Shown in pieces: positions 36,124 through 48,309 of a stretch of 64,000 bases of DNA. The notes beneath the pieces were generated by a model. It did not search any database and had not been told where the DNA came from. It worked only from the letters and a program-made list of their open reading frames with translations. The position numbers were made by a program, and so were the translations under genes. Positions within the stretch are counted from its first letter, which is position 1. Each line of letters opens with the position of its first letter. This DNA comes from Hawksworthiomyces lignivorus (Eukaryota; Ascomycota; Sordariomycetes; Ophiostomatales; Ophiostomataceae), in NCBI GenBank assembly GCA_002917075.1, contig NTMA01000052.1:186001-250000 (forward strand), given 5' to 3'.

Positions 36124-37682
36124 GTTGTCTTGCCTTCCGAGGCCGGTAGGAAAGCAAATAATAAATAAACAGAAGTGAGTGTGATGTCCAGATGAACAAT
36201 AATTTTGAAAAAGAACGAATGACTGATAGAAAACGAAAGTCCGGCAAAGAACTAAAATCTGTATTCAGACACGGCTCCTGAATCTAGGGAAACTTCCACC
36301 TCCTTATGTAGTCTAATGATACGACGTCCACGGATCACAACATGACTCTCAGTGAGTCTAGGTCGTGCAGCGCCCCCTTTTCGTCTCCTGCAGTGAGCCT
36401 TACAAGCAACCATGTGGTTTTACGTGCTGAGCATATAAGTCAATATGCTTGGCATTTCTGTGTATCCCTTTCTCCTCTCTATTTTAGGGTCCACGCATTC
36501 CGTCGGATCCGATGGCTAAGCTTGTTCTGGTTTACAGATTTGGGTATACGATCCCTGACATTATGGGTGCATCATTTTCTCCGCAGAGAATACCAAGAGG
36601 AGACTAATGCAGGTAACCGCCAAGAGAAGTTTGATGAAGGAGAGCGCCACTGACAGAATACATCGCGCCAGAACCTACAACAATATTCTTGGCCATGCCA
36701 CGATTCTCTTGGCTTTATATACGTAAATGTGAATCGTAACTCAACCCTAGTATGCACAGGGCTGACGGGAAAGTCTCCATCGTCGAAGGATTACCGCCGA
36801 CGAAAAAGGAAATACAATTAGGGCGAAGTCAGCCGTAAAGGAATCCCGACCCGGAAATTATCGCCAAGCGAATAGCGTCTATTGGTTCCAAAGAGGTCTC
36901 AGTGACGATGCTACGTTGTGCGCACTGGAAACCGTCGAAATGGTAAAGGTGCTGTATCAAGACCGACGAGAGTGAACCAGTGAGAGTTATGCTGTATCGT
37001 AAACAATGTAGGGGCTCGTCTGTTTATCAAAATTGTCCTGGGCTTGTATCTAAATTCCAACACGCCGTTTTATTTTTATGTGCTGCCACTTTTGGTAGCA
37101 CCACGGATCGTTTTTCTTTCTTTGGTCATTTTGGCTCTGTTGGTGCTACTCACACATCAATGAAATTTGATCGAGTCTCGCATGAAGCACCTGACGACGG
37201 TTAACCTAACTTAAGCGGCCTTCGCATTAGACTGAAAGCAGGGGAAGTTCCGGAACGAAACTGGCGGTGGCTATGTGGGGCAGTCTCTGCGATTGGCTGT
37301 GACCGCGCGAACGTTGAGTGGGAGCAAAGCCAGAAGCAGCACGGATGCTCTTTGATTTTTTAGGGTTACAGATCTCTGGTTTTCATCGCCAAGGTAAGTG
37401 GCTATACGATCACAGCAACCGCTGATGTGGCCCGAGCCATCCCCCCAACTCGACCGTCTTCGGCTGGGGAGTGGCTCAATCATACTGAGTTCGTTCTGGT
37501 GTCTAGGTCTAAGGGAGGTGTCTTTTTATTTGTATCTGCCTAGGGCGATTGCATTGTTCATCGTTCTGAAGCGATCAATATAAGCTTTATAACGAGAAGC
37601 ACTAGAGTCATACTACATCCTGGTTGGCTAGCGATTGTCGGCATCCAGGCAACAGCAATCGTAGGCTCTGGCACTGGCTCAA
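36124..37682. other. Intergenic region, no gene seen
   Basis: Upstream of the Cys-rich gene (-) and downstream of the HET gene (-). Contains only short unassignable frames (for example an ATG frame at 36342-36653 without a recognisable domain). Confidence 0.45.
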
Positions 37683-40038
37683 TCACTGTATCTTGAATTC
37701 CTCGCACTTGGCCGCATCCCACTCTTCCCCATCCATGATCCCTTGTACGTATGCATCTCCAATGAGCCGCCAGCAGTCGTTTCCACTTTCTCGCCTCAAT
37801 ACAAGCGGGACCCGACCGCCCTCGGCAAGTATGATCTTGTCGCCAACCTCAGCCGCCTCCGGCACCAGGCACAGGTAGCCGTTTGTGCCGCGCGCCAGCC
37901 GCCGGTTGTAGGCGCCCTCAATAAAGTGCATAAACTCGCTGTATCCGCGCCAGGTCTTGCGCACGTAGCCGACAAAGGCGAGCGGGCGCAGCATCCGGTC
38001 GACGTGCCACCGGTGCATGTCGCGGATCGGCTTGAGGGACGCGCGCCAGCTGTAGAACAGCTGCTGCATAGCTATCTTGCTGCCCCGGCCCGGCGCTATC
38101 GCGTCGGCGTCGGCGCGAGCAACATAGGTACCTGTGCACACTGTCTGCCAGTAGGTGGCCAGAAAATCGTCCGGCTCTTCCTCGCCTCCGGCCGCTTCAG
38201 AGCCAGCGCCAGCGCCAGCGTTGATGGCCATACTGTGGGCTGCGCGGATGAGGTTGCCAATGGCGGTGCCTGATGCGGCCTGCTTTGGCACTGAGCCGAG
38301 TCCGCGCGAAAATGGTGCTGGATTCGTGGGGGTTGTCGCGCGGGCAAACGTCTCCCATTCCGCGTAGGTCGCCAGATGCGGCACCACGCTCATGAATATA
38401 TTGTACTGTATCGCCACCACTTGCCACAACCGGCCAACCAGTGCGAGACGCGCCGCGAAGCTGTCCAGCACTCTCAGATCCTCCATGCCCACCACCGTTT
38501 CGACAATGCTGAACCGGATCCGGGTCAGCGGCGGCGCGAGCGCCGCGAGCGTCGTGACTTCGTGTGCCCGCAGGACGAGCATCATGCCCGAGTCCAGGAA
38601 GCGGGGTGCTGCGGTGCTATGCCGCGTGGCGTGTGTCGTGCGGCGCTGGCCGAGCGCGTCGTGGATTAGCGGCGCGGCTGCCAGGTCGGTCGCCCGCCAG
38701 TCGGGCACCCACGATGGCAAGTCAGCACCGGTAGACGAGTCGGCCCGGTCGGCGCTGAGCAGGTCCAGAGTGCCAGACTCAGTCATAATCTGCTGCGCGG
38801 CATGCACGTAGATGGCACTGGTAGAAGAGGCGTAGTCCGGTTGGATGCCCAAAGGTGGATGTGGCGACGGTGGCTGTGAAGGATTGTTCGCAGCGGTAAG
38901 GCCGAGCAAGGCGTATACTTTGTCGCGCGGATCAGTGGCCTCGCGGAAGCGGCAGCTGATGAGAAGTTGAAGCAGCTCCTCGGCCGGCGTCGTGTCGTGA
39001 CTCTGCAGCTCGCGCCGCATCCTCAGAGACTGCACCGAAAGATATGGCACGATGATGGGGTCGAGGATGATGCCCATAGTGAGAGGCAGCCAGAGGCCGA
39101 GCCGGAGGCCGTGGTTGCCGGCGATGCAGAAGCGTTCCCAGTCTGTGGAGTAGCGCCCAACCACGACGGTGGCCCGCGAAGCAAGAAGGATCTCTTGGAT
39201 GGTCCAGGCGCGAGACCACCACGGGCATGCTATGATGTGAATGATAGTGATATCGTTCTTGTACCGCTCAAACATTGGCGTGCTTATATCGGCCCTCTCA
39301 ACAAGCGATACCGGCGTGCTCCTGAGCAGGCGGGCTATGTCTACGTCTTGAACATCACTGCTACCTAGAGAGGCATATTTCTTCCGGGCAAGCGACATGG
39401 CTTCATCGGCAAGGTCCTCGAGCATGGCAAAAGCGGATGCTGTGAACTCGGTCTGGTCACTGAGCCAGACAACAGTCTGAGACGCTTGGCGGTAGATGGC
39501 GCCCATGATAGCTACCTGCTGGTTGCGTTCGTCAAAATTGCTCTGGTCTATGCAGATGGCGTCTATCCACAAGATCCGCGGCTTGTCCAAGAGGCGCAAA
39601 TTGAGCAGTGCACAGCGCAGGTTGACGCCGATCTCAAGCGTTTGCTCCTCGACTTGGATGGGCGTCTTGTCGCTGGCGTCGCCCCAGACATAGCTCAGTG
39701 TTTCGTACGTGCCAGCACATTCGTCTAGTTGGGTTTCGTACAAGCTTATGGCGATGTCTTCCTGCCTCGTGCCAGGAAGGAGCTTGACAAGCCGCATGCA
39801 TAGCGCATTGCCTTGTAGCCTAGTGAATTGATAAGCTGCGGTGGTGTGTTCGTTCTCAGTTCGATCCTATATGACGATATTAGGCACCAAGGCCAGACAA
39901 GCCTGAGGGCGTAAACTGAGCGCAAAAAGCACTGACCGGCAACTGCACATCCTCGGCGACGTACTTCCCTACTTCATTGTCCCAGATACCTTGCTCCAAA
40001 CCTTCCCACGCACCCGTCATAAGTGTTCGTCGAGCCAT
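37683..40038 (-). CDS. HET-domain protein (heterokaryon incompatibility type)
   Basis: Two exons: 40038-39937 (34 codons, MARRTLMTGAWEGLE) and 39866-37683, separated by a 70-bp intron (donor GTCAGT, acceptor ATATAG), 761 residues in all. A later ATG at 39797 would lose the in-phase N-terminal extension, so I prefer 40038. The HET domain starts near residue 60: YETLSYVWGD, then RILWIDAICIDQSN and SRAWTIQEILLAS; the next conserved block is CRFREATDPRDKVYALLGL, common in large HET proteins. Fungal HET domains trigger programmed cell death after fusion of unlike hyphae. The C-terminal 300 residues end in a region (GYLCLVPEAAEVGDKI, CWRLIGDAYVQGIMDGE) often found in this subgroup. One of two HET genes within 8 kb. 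Confidence 0.9.
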
Positions 40039-41187
40039 AGCTGTTGCGAGCGGGACATGAATTTCGAATAGTCTCTTCGGCTTCAGAACTCTGTGTCAAG
40101 ATCCGCAAAAGCTGGGGTTTGTTCAAAGCCCTACGACAAGGGTTGCATATGTGGGGTTTGCAAAAACGCCCAACAAATGCTAGGTTGACATGCTTGCTGC
40201 GGCTTTATGGGCTGACAGCTGCAACCCTACATGGATAGAATGGTGCGTCTAAGATACGTTACCTACTAACCAATTGGTTCCACGCTCACAGCCTCTCTGT
40301 CGACGCTGTAAAAAATACAGCATCCTTTTCGAACTCTCTCTTGTATCATTTATTTTCTTTTCATTTTCGTTTTGCTCTCTTTCTCTATATCCTGACTCTA
40401 CCACCTCGTCTCTTTACGATGGTAGGCTTCGGATATTTCCGCGCTACCCTATTCCCCCATCCCAATTCCCACGCTCGTCGGCTCAATGTGCTCTTCTTTC
40501 TTTGTTGTTTATGTGTTTCTACTATCGTCTTCTATACTTTAATGCCGACTTCACTTCGTGCAACGATTTTTTTGGTCATTTCTTGAATATGGCAATTCCT
40601 TTTTACAGTATTCTCCTGCGCCCTCTGGAATTACCACATGGGTGTGTTCCCCTTACTTCAGCACCTCATAGTATTTTTGCTCTAAAGTACCATAAGTGAT
40701 ACTACCTTAGCGAACCTTTATTCATTTGGGAGTAGTTTCTGCTTTAAGCGTACGAAGATGCATACAAGATGATTTTACCGTCTATCAGGCTCACTAATAG
40801 ACGTATCCAAGCTTGTCTTTCTCTACATACTTTCCATAGTTTTGTTGTTGTTGATTTGTGTTCACATCTGTCGCATTTCTTGTATAATAAAGATATCTAT
40901 TCGTTATGCGTTCTATTGGACCCAATGGATCTGAATCTACAACTCGCAACTTCTTTTAAGCGAAGATAACGCCTTCGCCAGAATGTCAGACTTGGACTTG
41001 AGGTGAACGAAATGCTCAGTTTTCAACCAAATAATATAGACGTTCCCATTTGCAAGCAATGCCATCTCTCAGTTTGGTATCGTTGAAGTATATCGCCGTT
41101 TTGTACCAATTTGCAAAGAATTGCCGGATCGTCAGTCAGCTTTGGTGACTGGTGACTGGTGCAACTGGCGCTCGGGAATGGAGAATT
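40039..41187. other. Intergenic region, no gene seen
   Basis: Between the HET gene start (-) and the small membrane protein gene end (-). C/T-rich near 40330-40500; no supported gene. Confidence 0.5.
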
Positions 41188-41535
41188 TCAAAGTGAGGCA
41201 GATGCAATAGAGCCTACAAACGCTCCCGTAGCAATCAGACAGAGAACAAGATCGGGGGCTGGCGACTTCCTCTCCCGTATCCTCATCGCAATGCCGATGC
41301 CCTGGAAGCAGACACAGAGTGTCGCGGCAACAACCCGTGTCTTTTTAAACAGTAGCAGCGTGCCGAGCGTAGCGTCCATATACGGCACAAACTTTGTTGA
41401 CGCATCGTCCGGTGCGCGATCTAGCTGGTACGCGTAGAAGGACGGGATGTAGCGGCCATGGGTGAAGCGGCTGAAAGCGCCCAGGTAGGTGATGCCGATG
41501 GTCGCGACGAGAGCGATTTTGCTGAGCGTCTCCAT
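41188..41535 (-). CDS. Small integral membrane protein, 115 aa, function unknown
   Basis: Frame of 115 residues from the ATG at 41535; upstream triplets of the same frame have no ATG. It shows about four hydrophobic segments: KIALVATIGITYLGAF (about 5-20), a TLGTLLLF segment (about 56-66), VVAATLCVCFQGIGIAM (about 69-86) and LVLCLIATGAFVG (about 97-110). The arrangement resembles small four-helix membrane proteins (DoxX-like or similar), but I cannot assign it. It sits between the HET gene and the HET-NB-ARC-TPR gene, which makes it worth noting, though a link is only positional. Confidence 0.65.
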   Translation of the reverse strand: METLSKIALVATIGITYLGAFSRFTHGRYIPSFYAYQLDRAPDDASTKFVPYMDATLGTLLLFKKTRVVAATLCVCFQGIGIAMRIRERKSPAPDLVLCLIATGAFVGSIASASL

Positions 41536-42771
41536 GTTTGAAAACAACAGATTTAATTGTTGAAGGCGAAATTCAAGCTGGAATTCTGGTAATTCTGGTT
41601 TAATTGAAGGAAGACGGAAGACGGCTCGTTGTGAAGCCAGCCAAAATCAGCGGTCGCCTACACCTGTTTCGATCCAGCGACAAAAATGGATCTCGTTACG
41701 CTGCGCCAACGATGGGCGTCATTTAGCTTAATATAGGCCTAGGACAGCAAGTGGGACAGGTCCCGCTCGTGCCTATCATCGTTACATCGCGGACTGGGCT
41801 AGGATCTCAAGGGTCAGCGCCAACGGAAATCAAAAGAGCCAAGCCTGCAGGACACGTGAATGGTGAGAGAGATAGTGCTTACCTGACTAGCTTGTTTCGG
41901 AGCATTCTCACAAGAAGCGTAGGGGCATACTGGTCCGTTAGGCTAGCGGTGAACTGAAAGGTAATTTAGGCGATGTATACAACTATGGTAGATGATGGTG
42001 GAGACGGGCGCTAGAGTCGGCCAAGCTGAAAGAAAGGAAGAGTGTAGCGTCGGTGTCATGGGTTAAAGGATTTGTTTTTTTTTTTGTATGTTTTTTTCTT
42101 CTTAAAATCGTTCTTGAGGTTCCGATACCTCTTCTCAGTTTTATCTAGCTACTATATTCCTGCTATGGCGTGACCATAGCAGTTACCTCACTACGGTTTG
42201 CACGAGAATTTTTCGATTCCTTAAGCAGCAAAGTAAATCAGGCCAATCCACCAGACTAAGGCCCTCACCAAACATCAATACGGCGCCGACTCTCTAGATG
42301 GGAATATGGCGACAGCCTCACGGTGATTGATCAAAAGGATACTGCAACAAATCTAAGTAAAAGAAAGACTGTTGCAGCACAATGGGCAATACCACAAATA
42401 CAAGCGACACCACAGGAGACCGCAGGAGGCAGACGGAAGAGAGGGGGCTACCGTCAACACTTGGCCCGAGAGGCCGAAATTAGACTTGGGGCTGAATTAT
42501 GCGGTCGAGATGCAGCAATTAGTTTTTTTGTACTGGTAGCAGTGTTGCCTGAGGCATGCATATGCAAGTCGTGCCACATTTAAGCGATATTGCAGCCTTG
42601 CTGTCCAGCGCCTAACCTGCACAATGGATCTTCTACGTTTCTTATCCTGTTGTCCGAGGCTGGGTTTCATCAACACATGCGGTATTCTCCCTCGTAACAT
42701 TGTGTTAAGATTGATAGCGACTGTCTTGGAACTGCCTACTTGACATTATCTGACGAGTCCCGCTCCCAACT
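41536..42771. other. Divergent intergenic region
   Basis: Separates the small membrane protein gene (-) from the NLR gene (+). No supported gene. T-run near 42069-42083. Confidence 0.5.
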
Positions 42772-45768
42772 ATGCGACTATTACATGACTACGGTGACGG
42801 CAAGTTTTGCCTGACGAAGGACCTGAACACCACTGAAATACCCAAATATGCCATTCTATCGCACACGTGGGGACTGGACACCGAGGAGGTTTCCTACAGA
42901 GACATGGTGAACGGCACGGGGGGCAACAAGAATGGCTACGAGAAGCTCAAGTTCTGCGCAGCACAAGCAAAGCGTGATGGATTGCGTTATTTCTGGGTGG
43001 ACACTTGCTGCATCGACAAATCAAACAACACCGAACTTTCCACTGCAATCACATCCATGTTTCGTTGGTACCAAAAGGCAGAGCGATGCTATGTGTATCT
43101 GTCAGATGTGTCTTCACTGAATGACTCGGACTTTGAAGGAGAAGAGGATGACTCGCACTCTGAGCCTGTATGGCAGCTCGCTTTTCGAGCGAGCAAATGG
43201 TTTACGCGAGGCTGGACACTCCAAGAGCTTCTCGCGCCAACATCGGTTGAATTCTTCACAACAGGCGGCCAGCGACTAGGCGACAAGAGATCCCTTGAGC
43301 AGCAGATTCACGAAATCACCGGGATTGCTATCCCTGCTCTGCGAGGGGATCCATTGAAGAAGTTCGACGTCCTCGAGCGATTCAAGTGGACAGAGACCCG
43401 GAAGACTACTCTTGAAGAAGACTTGGTGTACTGTCTCTTTGGGATTTTTGATATCTCTATGCCAATTACGTATGGCGAAGGGGAGGAATCTGCAAAACGT
43501 CGACTCAAAAAAGAGATCGCTGAGGCTAAGAACCCTGTCCATCTTGGAAGTAAGTTGTCTCTGTGTACGTTTTGTTTTATTTTTTGGTCAACCTATTAAT
43601 GTTCAGTAGGTCGCGATCGCATATGGATGGTACCGTTCGATCGAAATACTTATTTTACAGGCCGTGATGCCGAGCTGAAACGGCTCCAGCAGGCTTTGTT
43701 CACGGGACAACGGACGACTAAGGTTGCCATCACTGGGCTCGGCGGAGTCGGCAAGACCCAGCTTGCTCTTCAGATGGCCTACATAATACGTGAGGAAGAC
43801 GAGAATTGCTCTGTGCTTTGGATTCCTGTAACGAGCAGAGAGAGTCTGGAGCAGGCCTATCTCAATGCTGCTAAAAAGCTTTGTATCCCGGGCTGGAACA
43901 CCGACAAGGTAGATGCGAAGAGTCTCGTGCGAGATCATCTAAGCAATGATAACGCAGGCCGGTGGCTGCTGGTGTTCGACAACGCTGACGACGTCAATAT
44001 GTGGGTTGGCACGTCTATAGGATCCAGCCGTTTGATTGATTTTCTACCGAACAGTAACTACGGATCAATTATCTTTACAACGCGTGATAAAAAGACGGCT
44101 TTTGAACTTGTTACTGTTCGCCGAAACGTGGTAGAAATACCGGAAATGGACAAAGTCGGTGGCAAACAGTTACTACAACATTACCTTGGTGATCAAGATC
44201 TTCTCAACCAAGAAGCTGTAACAACACTTCTCGCCCGACTCACTTACCTCCCGTTAGCGATTGTTCAGGCAGCAGCGTACATAAACAAGAATGGAATAAG
44301 CTTAGAAGATTATATTTCGCTCCTGGGCGAGCAAGAAGAAGAAGTGATTGATCTTCTTAGTGAAGATTTCCAAGACGAATGGCGGTATCGCGACGTGAAG
44401 AACCCAGTGGCTGCTACCTGGCTTGTTTCTTTCAATCAAATCCGGCAAAGTGATGCTCTCGCTGGAGATTACTTGGCGTTTATGGCCTGTATAGATCCCA
44501 AAGACATTCCGCAGTCTCTTCTTCCACCAGGTCTTATACATAAGGAAGAAATTAACGCGATAGGTACACTGCTAGGCTATTCATTTATCACTAGGTCGTC
44601 ACTAAACTCGAGAGACTCAACACATCCAGCAGACCCAGTCATAAATATCCATCGATTAGTACATTTGGCAATGAGAAACTGGCTGCGACAAGAAAACTTA
44701 TTGTTTACTTGGAGCGACAAAGTTCTTTCAAGACTAACAAAAATGTTAGAGAACATTGACGTTAATCATCGAGTGACGTGGAGATCGTATATGCCGCATG
44801 CATATTGTGTACTCAGACCAAATGTTGATAACGAAGACGACGAGGCCAAACTTCACTTGTTATCAAACTATGGTTTATGTCTTTTATATGATGGACGGTA
44901 CAACGAAGCAGAAACCATATTTGAGAGAGAGATGAAGGCTTCTAAAAAGAAGCTTGGAGAAGATCATCCTGATACGTTGGATAGTATGGCCAACCTCGCA
45001 TCTACGTACTGGAATCAAGGCCGATGGCAAGAAGCCGAGAGGCTAGAGGTACAAGTGATAGAGGTGAGAAAAGTGAAGCTCGGAGAAGATCATCCCAATA
45101 CGTTGGATAGTATGGCCAACCTCGCATGTACGTACAGGAATCAAGGCCGATGGGAAGAAGCTGAGAGGTTAGAGGTACAAGTGATGGAGATGAGAAAAGT
45201 GAAGCTCGGAGAAGATCATCCCAATACGTTGGATAGTATGGCCAACCTCGCATGTACGTACTGGAATCAAGGCCGATGGGAAGAAGCTGAGAGGCTAGAG
45301 GTACAAGTGATGGAGATGAGAAAAGTGAAGCTCGGAGAAGATCATCCTGATACGTTGGATAGTATGGCCAACCTCGCATCTACGTACAGGAATCAAGGCC
45401 GATGGGAAGAAGCCGAGAGGCTAGAGGTACAAGTGATGGAGATGAGAAAAGTGAAGCTTGGAGAAGATCATCCTGATACGTTGGATAGTATGGCTAATCT
45501 GGCATGTACGTACTGGAATCAAGGCCGGTTGGATGAGGCTGAGAGGCTAGAGTCACTGGTGATAGTGGCTCGCAAAACGAAACTTGGAACAGACCACCCT
45601 GGTACGTTGACAAGCATGAATAATCTTGCCGTTACTTGGAGGGTCCAAGGTCGCCATGCTGACGCTTTAACACTAATGAAAGCATGCGTCCAAGGCAGGC
45701 AACGAATCCTTGGTTTAGAACATCCACGCACTTTATTGTCTGTGGCTGCTGTAGAACGTTGGACTTAG
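42772..45768 (+). CDS. NOD-like receptor: HET - NB-ARC - TPR protein
   Basis: Exons 42772-43549 and 43607-45768, 979 residues. Residues 1-250 are a HET domain (IPKYAILSHTWG, VDTCCIDKSNNTELS, FTRGWTLQELLAP, LVYCLFGIFDI). A 57-bp intron separates it from the NB-ARC ATPase: P-loop GLGGVGKTQ with Lys309, Walker B WLLVFDNADD, sensor SIIFTTRD, GLPLA-like LTYLPLAI, and INIHRLVH near the MHD site. From residue 708 on are seven tetratricopeptide units of 42 residues, the first five almost identical (KLGEDHP[DN]TLDSMANLA). Fungal NLRs bind non-self ligands through such repeats, oligomerise through NB-ARC and drive cell death through the N-terminal effector, here HET. The intron ends in CAGTAG, so two acceptors 3 nt apart are possible. 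Codon use is more A/T-ending than that of the GC-rich neighbours. Confidence 0.93.
44950..45765 (+). repeat. 126-bp TPR-coding tandem repeats
   Basis: Units start at 44950, 45076, 45202, 45328, 45454 and 45580; a partial one starts at 45706. Units 2 and 3 differ at 2 of 126 bases, units 3 and 4 at 5. Unit 6 and the partial unit are diverged. Confidence 0.95.
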
Positions 45769-46142
45769 GGTATTGCACTGCTTCTTTTGTATCAATTCAG
45801 TTTCATTATAAAAAGTACCATATTATTCAGAGCTTCCTAAATTAATCATTATCTCGTATATATGTTTCTCATCAACTATGAAAGTAAAAGCGGATGAAGT
45901 ATGCGCTCCAGTCACCGAAAGTAAAAGCAACGCTCGGTTCTTCTGCTGTGTCAGTAATTATTCTCGTAGTGTGAGGTTATAGCCAGTTTGAAATGGGTAG
46001 AAACTCAAGGATCATGATAAGGTAGAGCCATAGACTGGCGTGGATTTATCACAAACGCATATGATTAGATATGTAAAGAATGGTTGGAGATTATAATAAT
46101 GTATGCCTAACATCAAGTCTCGAGTATTTTTTCTGGGCATTT
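45769..46142. other. Short convergent intergenic gap
   Basis: A/T-rich 3' flanks of the NLR gene (+) and the TF-domain gene (-); no gene. Confidence 0.55.
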
Positions 46143-47819
46143 CTAGGGCCCCTCAACCACTTTAATTGACATGGCACCATCGAATATAGCTCTTCCTGGT
46201 TTATCATGCAAAATACCAACCCAAGAGAATATCCTTAGCTGTAATCGCAGTTCATCCCACGTATGTGCTCTGCACAAGTCAATGTTGGTCAGAACCCAAG
46301 GCGTCAGCCATGTGTTGTCAACAGATGTGAAGACCGTGAGAGAGCCAACCATGAGCAGCCAGAGAAGAAGCTGCGACGGCAGTGAAGATAAAAGCTTCAG
46401 ATTTAGCAAGCAGCGCCTGTAAGTAACGGGAAGGTGTACTTGTGGGTGTTGTACATTCTGCCAGCTGAGGAAAATATTGGAAGAGAAGATAAGGAGACCG
46501 AGGCGGATAGCTTCGTCAACTGAAGTGGGGTGAAAGTTGGTCATACGAAACAGACGGTACATTGTCGCAGCCATAGCGTTCAAAAGAATCTCCTTGGACA
46601 GCTGGCGTTTGTGCTCCACGGCAGAGTTGATCGTCGCGCAGAATCTCTTCAGAAACAGCCATGCTTCCACTAGTTCGACGTTGATGTCTGTGACAGCCAG
46701 CTTCCAAAGGGACTGAGATGAGGCAGACTCAGGCTCAACTGCCAGCAGTGCCGTTGTGTCATACGGCATCAAGGGTTCAGACGATAGGTCTTGAAAAAAT
46801 AAAGGTTCGACGCCATTGCTAAGCGCTATGCCCAAATCGCACCTGAATGCTGGTCAGAGGCAGACTTTTCGGAAATGATGAACAGAAAAGGATCCGATAT
46901 ATTTACTTTAGTAGTTCCATGACTAACTTCGTGTTGTGGTTGAGAGCGGACAGACCGCCTCTTATATTGACAAGTTTTCGTAAGCCGTGCATGTGCTGCT
47001 CTGCGGTATTGTAGTCGAGCAAAAAATGGGCATGGAAGGCCAGGTACAACACAACGAGCATTGTAGAATCTGAGATTCCATCTCCCCCATTGAATATCGA
47101 TATTCTCTCTTGAAGTAAGCGAAGTGCTGCAGAGTGATGCACCATTGCTCGCCTATTCGCCTCTGGATCTTCTTGTGGAGACAAAGAGGTAAAGAACGCC
47201 GTGGCTGCGAAGACGGCTGCATGTATATATGCCGCATCAGAGGTCAGGAGCTCGAACCATACCGTGTCGATCTTGTTCGTCCTATGAAAGATAATGCATC
47301 TCTCTAATGGGTACATAACTCTCTTCGCTATGAAAGAGACTAAATTTTGTCAGAGATTGATGTGCGCTGTGTGTGTAAAAGAGAAGAACATAGTACGGCC
47401 GACGTACATTTTAAAAGATTGTGCAGGAGGGGTGGTTCCACCGCAGCAGCGAACTGTGTGAAAGACAGCTCAGAACCGACTTTTTGTGGGATCGTAGAGT
47501 AGCGCATCTTCACCAAGAGGCCCATGGTCCCGTCATCGTCCCCATCAGAGCCCTGGGTGCCATGCATAGGGATAGGCCTAACCGGCTTTGGAGTCCGCGT
47601 CTTGCCGCTGTTCTTGCCAAGCATTACGTGCCTCCGTATGAGCTTACGCTCGGCTGGTTCGGCTTTGCCGCTGCCACGTATAAGAATGAATGGAATCTCT
47701 GCATTCTGTTGCCTGTTACGCGGAAAGGCTCTCATCTCTGGCGGAGTATCTTTGGTCAAAGACTTTCCAGTACGCTCGGGGGTTGTCATATTGGCCGAAG
47801 TTGGGAAAGGTAAGGACAT
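46143..47819 (-). CDS. Fungal-specific transcription-factor-domain protein without zinc cluster
   Basis: Three exons on the minus strand, 47819-47408, 47339-46907 and 46842-46143, with introns of 68 and 64 bp, 514 residues. The N-terminus has PFILIRGSGKAEPAERKLIRRHVM and GKNSGK, the signature segment at the head of a large Sordariomycete family that lacks a Zn2Cys6 cluster but shares the Fungal_trans_2-like helical domain. Further blocks are RVMYPLERCIIFHRTNK, LTSDAAYIHAAVFAA, LHGLRKLVNIRGGL and LKCDLGIALSNGVEP. Family function is unknown; regulation or protein interaction is assumed. Start 47819 is the first ATG of the frame, with a second in-frame ATG ten codons later. It is divergent from the SDR gene at 48310, so the two may share a promoter. 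Confidence 0.8.
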
Positions 47820-48309
47820 AATAAGCGAATTCTTTTCGAAGTAAGGTGCACTTAGTTCTCAAAATGACTCGCGGTGGGTTGGCCTGTGTACACTCTTTTG
47901 TTTCTAGGGCACCAGCGTGCACGCGTGATAGAGACAACAAGAAAGAATAAATCGCAACGGAGCTTCGTACGGAGTTGATCAGGTTGCATTCTCCAGCATC
48001 AGGTATAGTCAGATGGCGCTAATGCAGCAGATTGATATCCAAATTAGGAATGGTCGCTTTTTGTACGATTCTGGAGGCTGTACAAAGAATGCAGGCAGAT
48101 TTTGACTGCCAAATTTCCGGTTAGTTGACCTCGAGGATAGAGTCGCCCGTTTGAAGAATAAGAATAAACACAGACAAGGATATATAAAGAGCTTTACTGT
48201 CACTCTATGTGGCACTTCTACGTCTGAAAATGCAATTAATTTATCAACTGTGTCTTTTCGCGAGTCGCCATATCTGCACCAGAGAGGAAACAAGCTGACA
48301 ATTTGCACG
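47820..48309. other. Shared divergent promoter region
   Basis: About 490 bp separate the start codons of the TF-domain gene (-) and the SDR gene (+). Nothing coding is seen. Confidence 0.5.
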
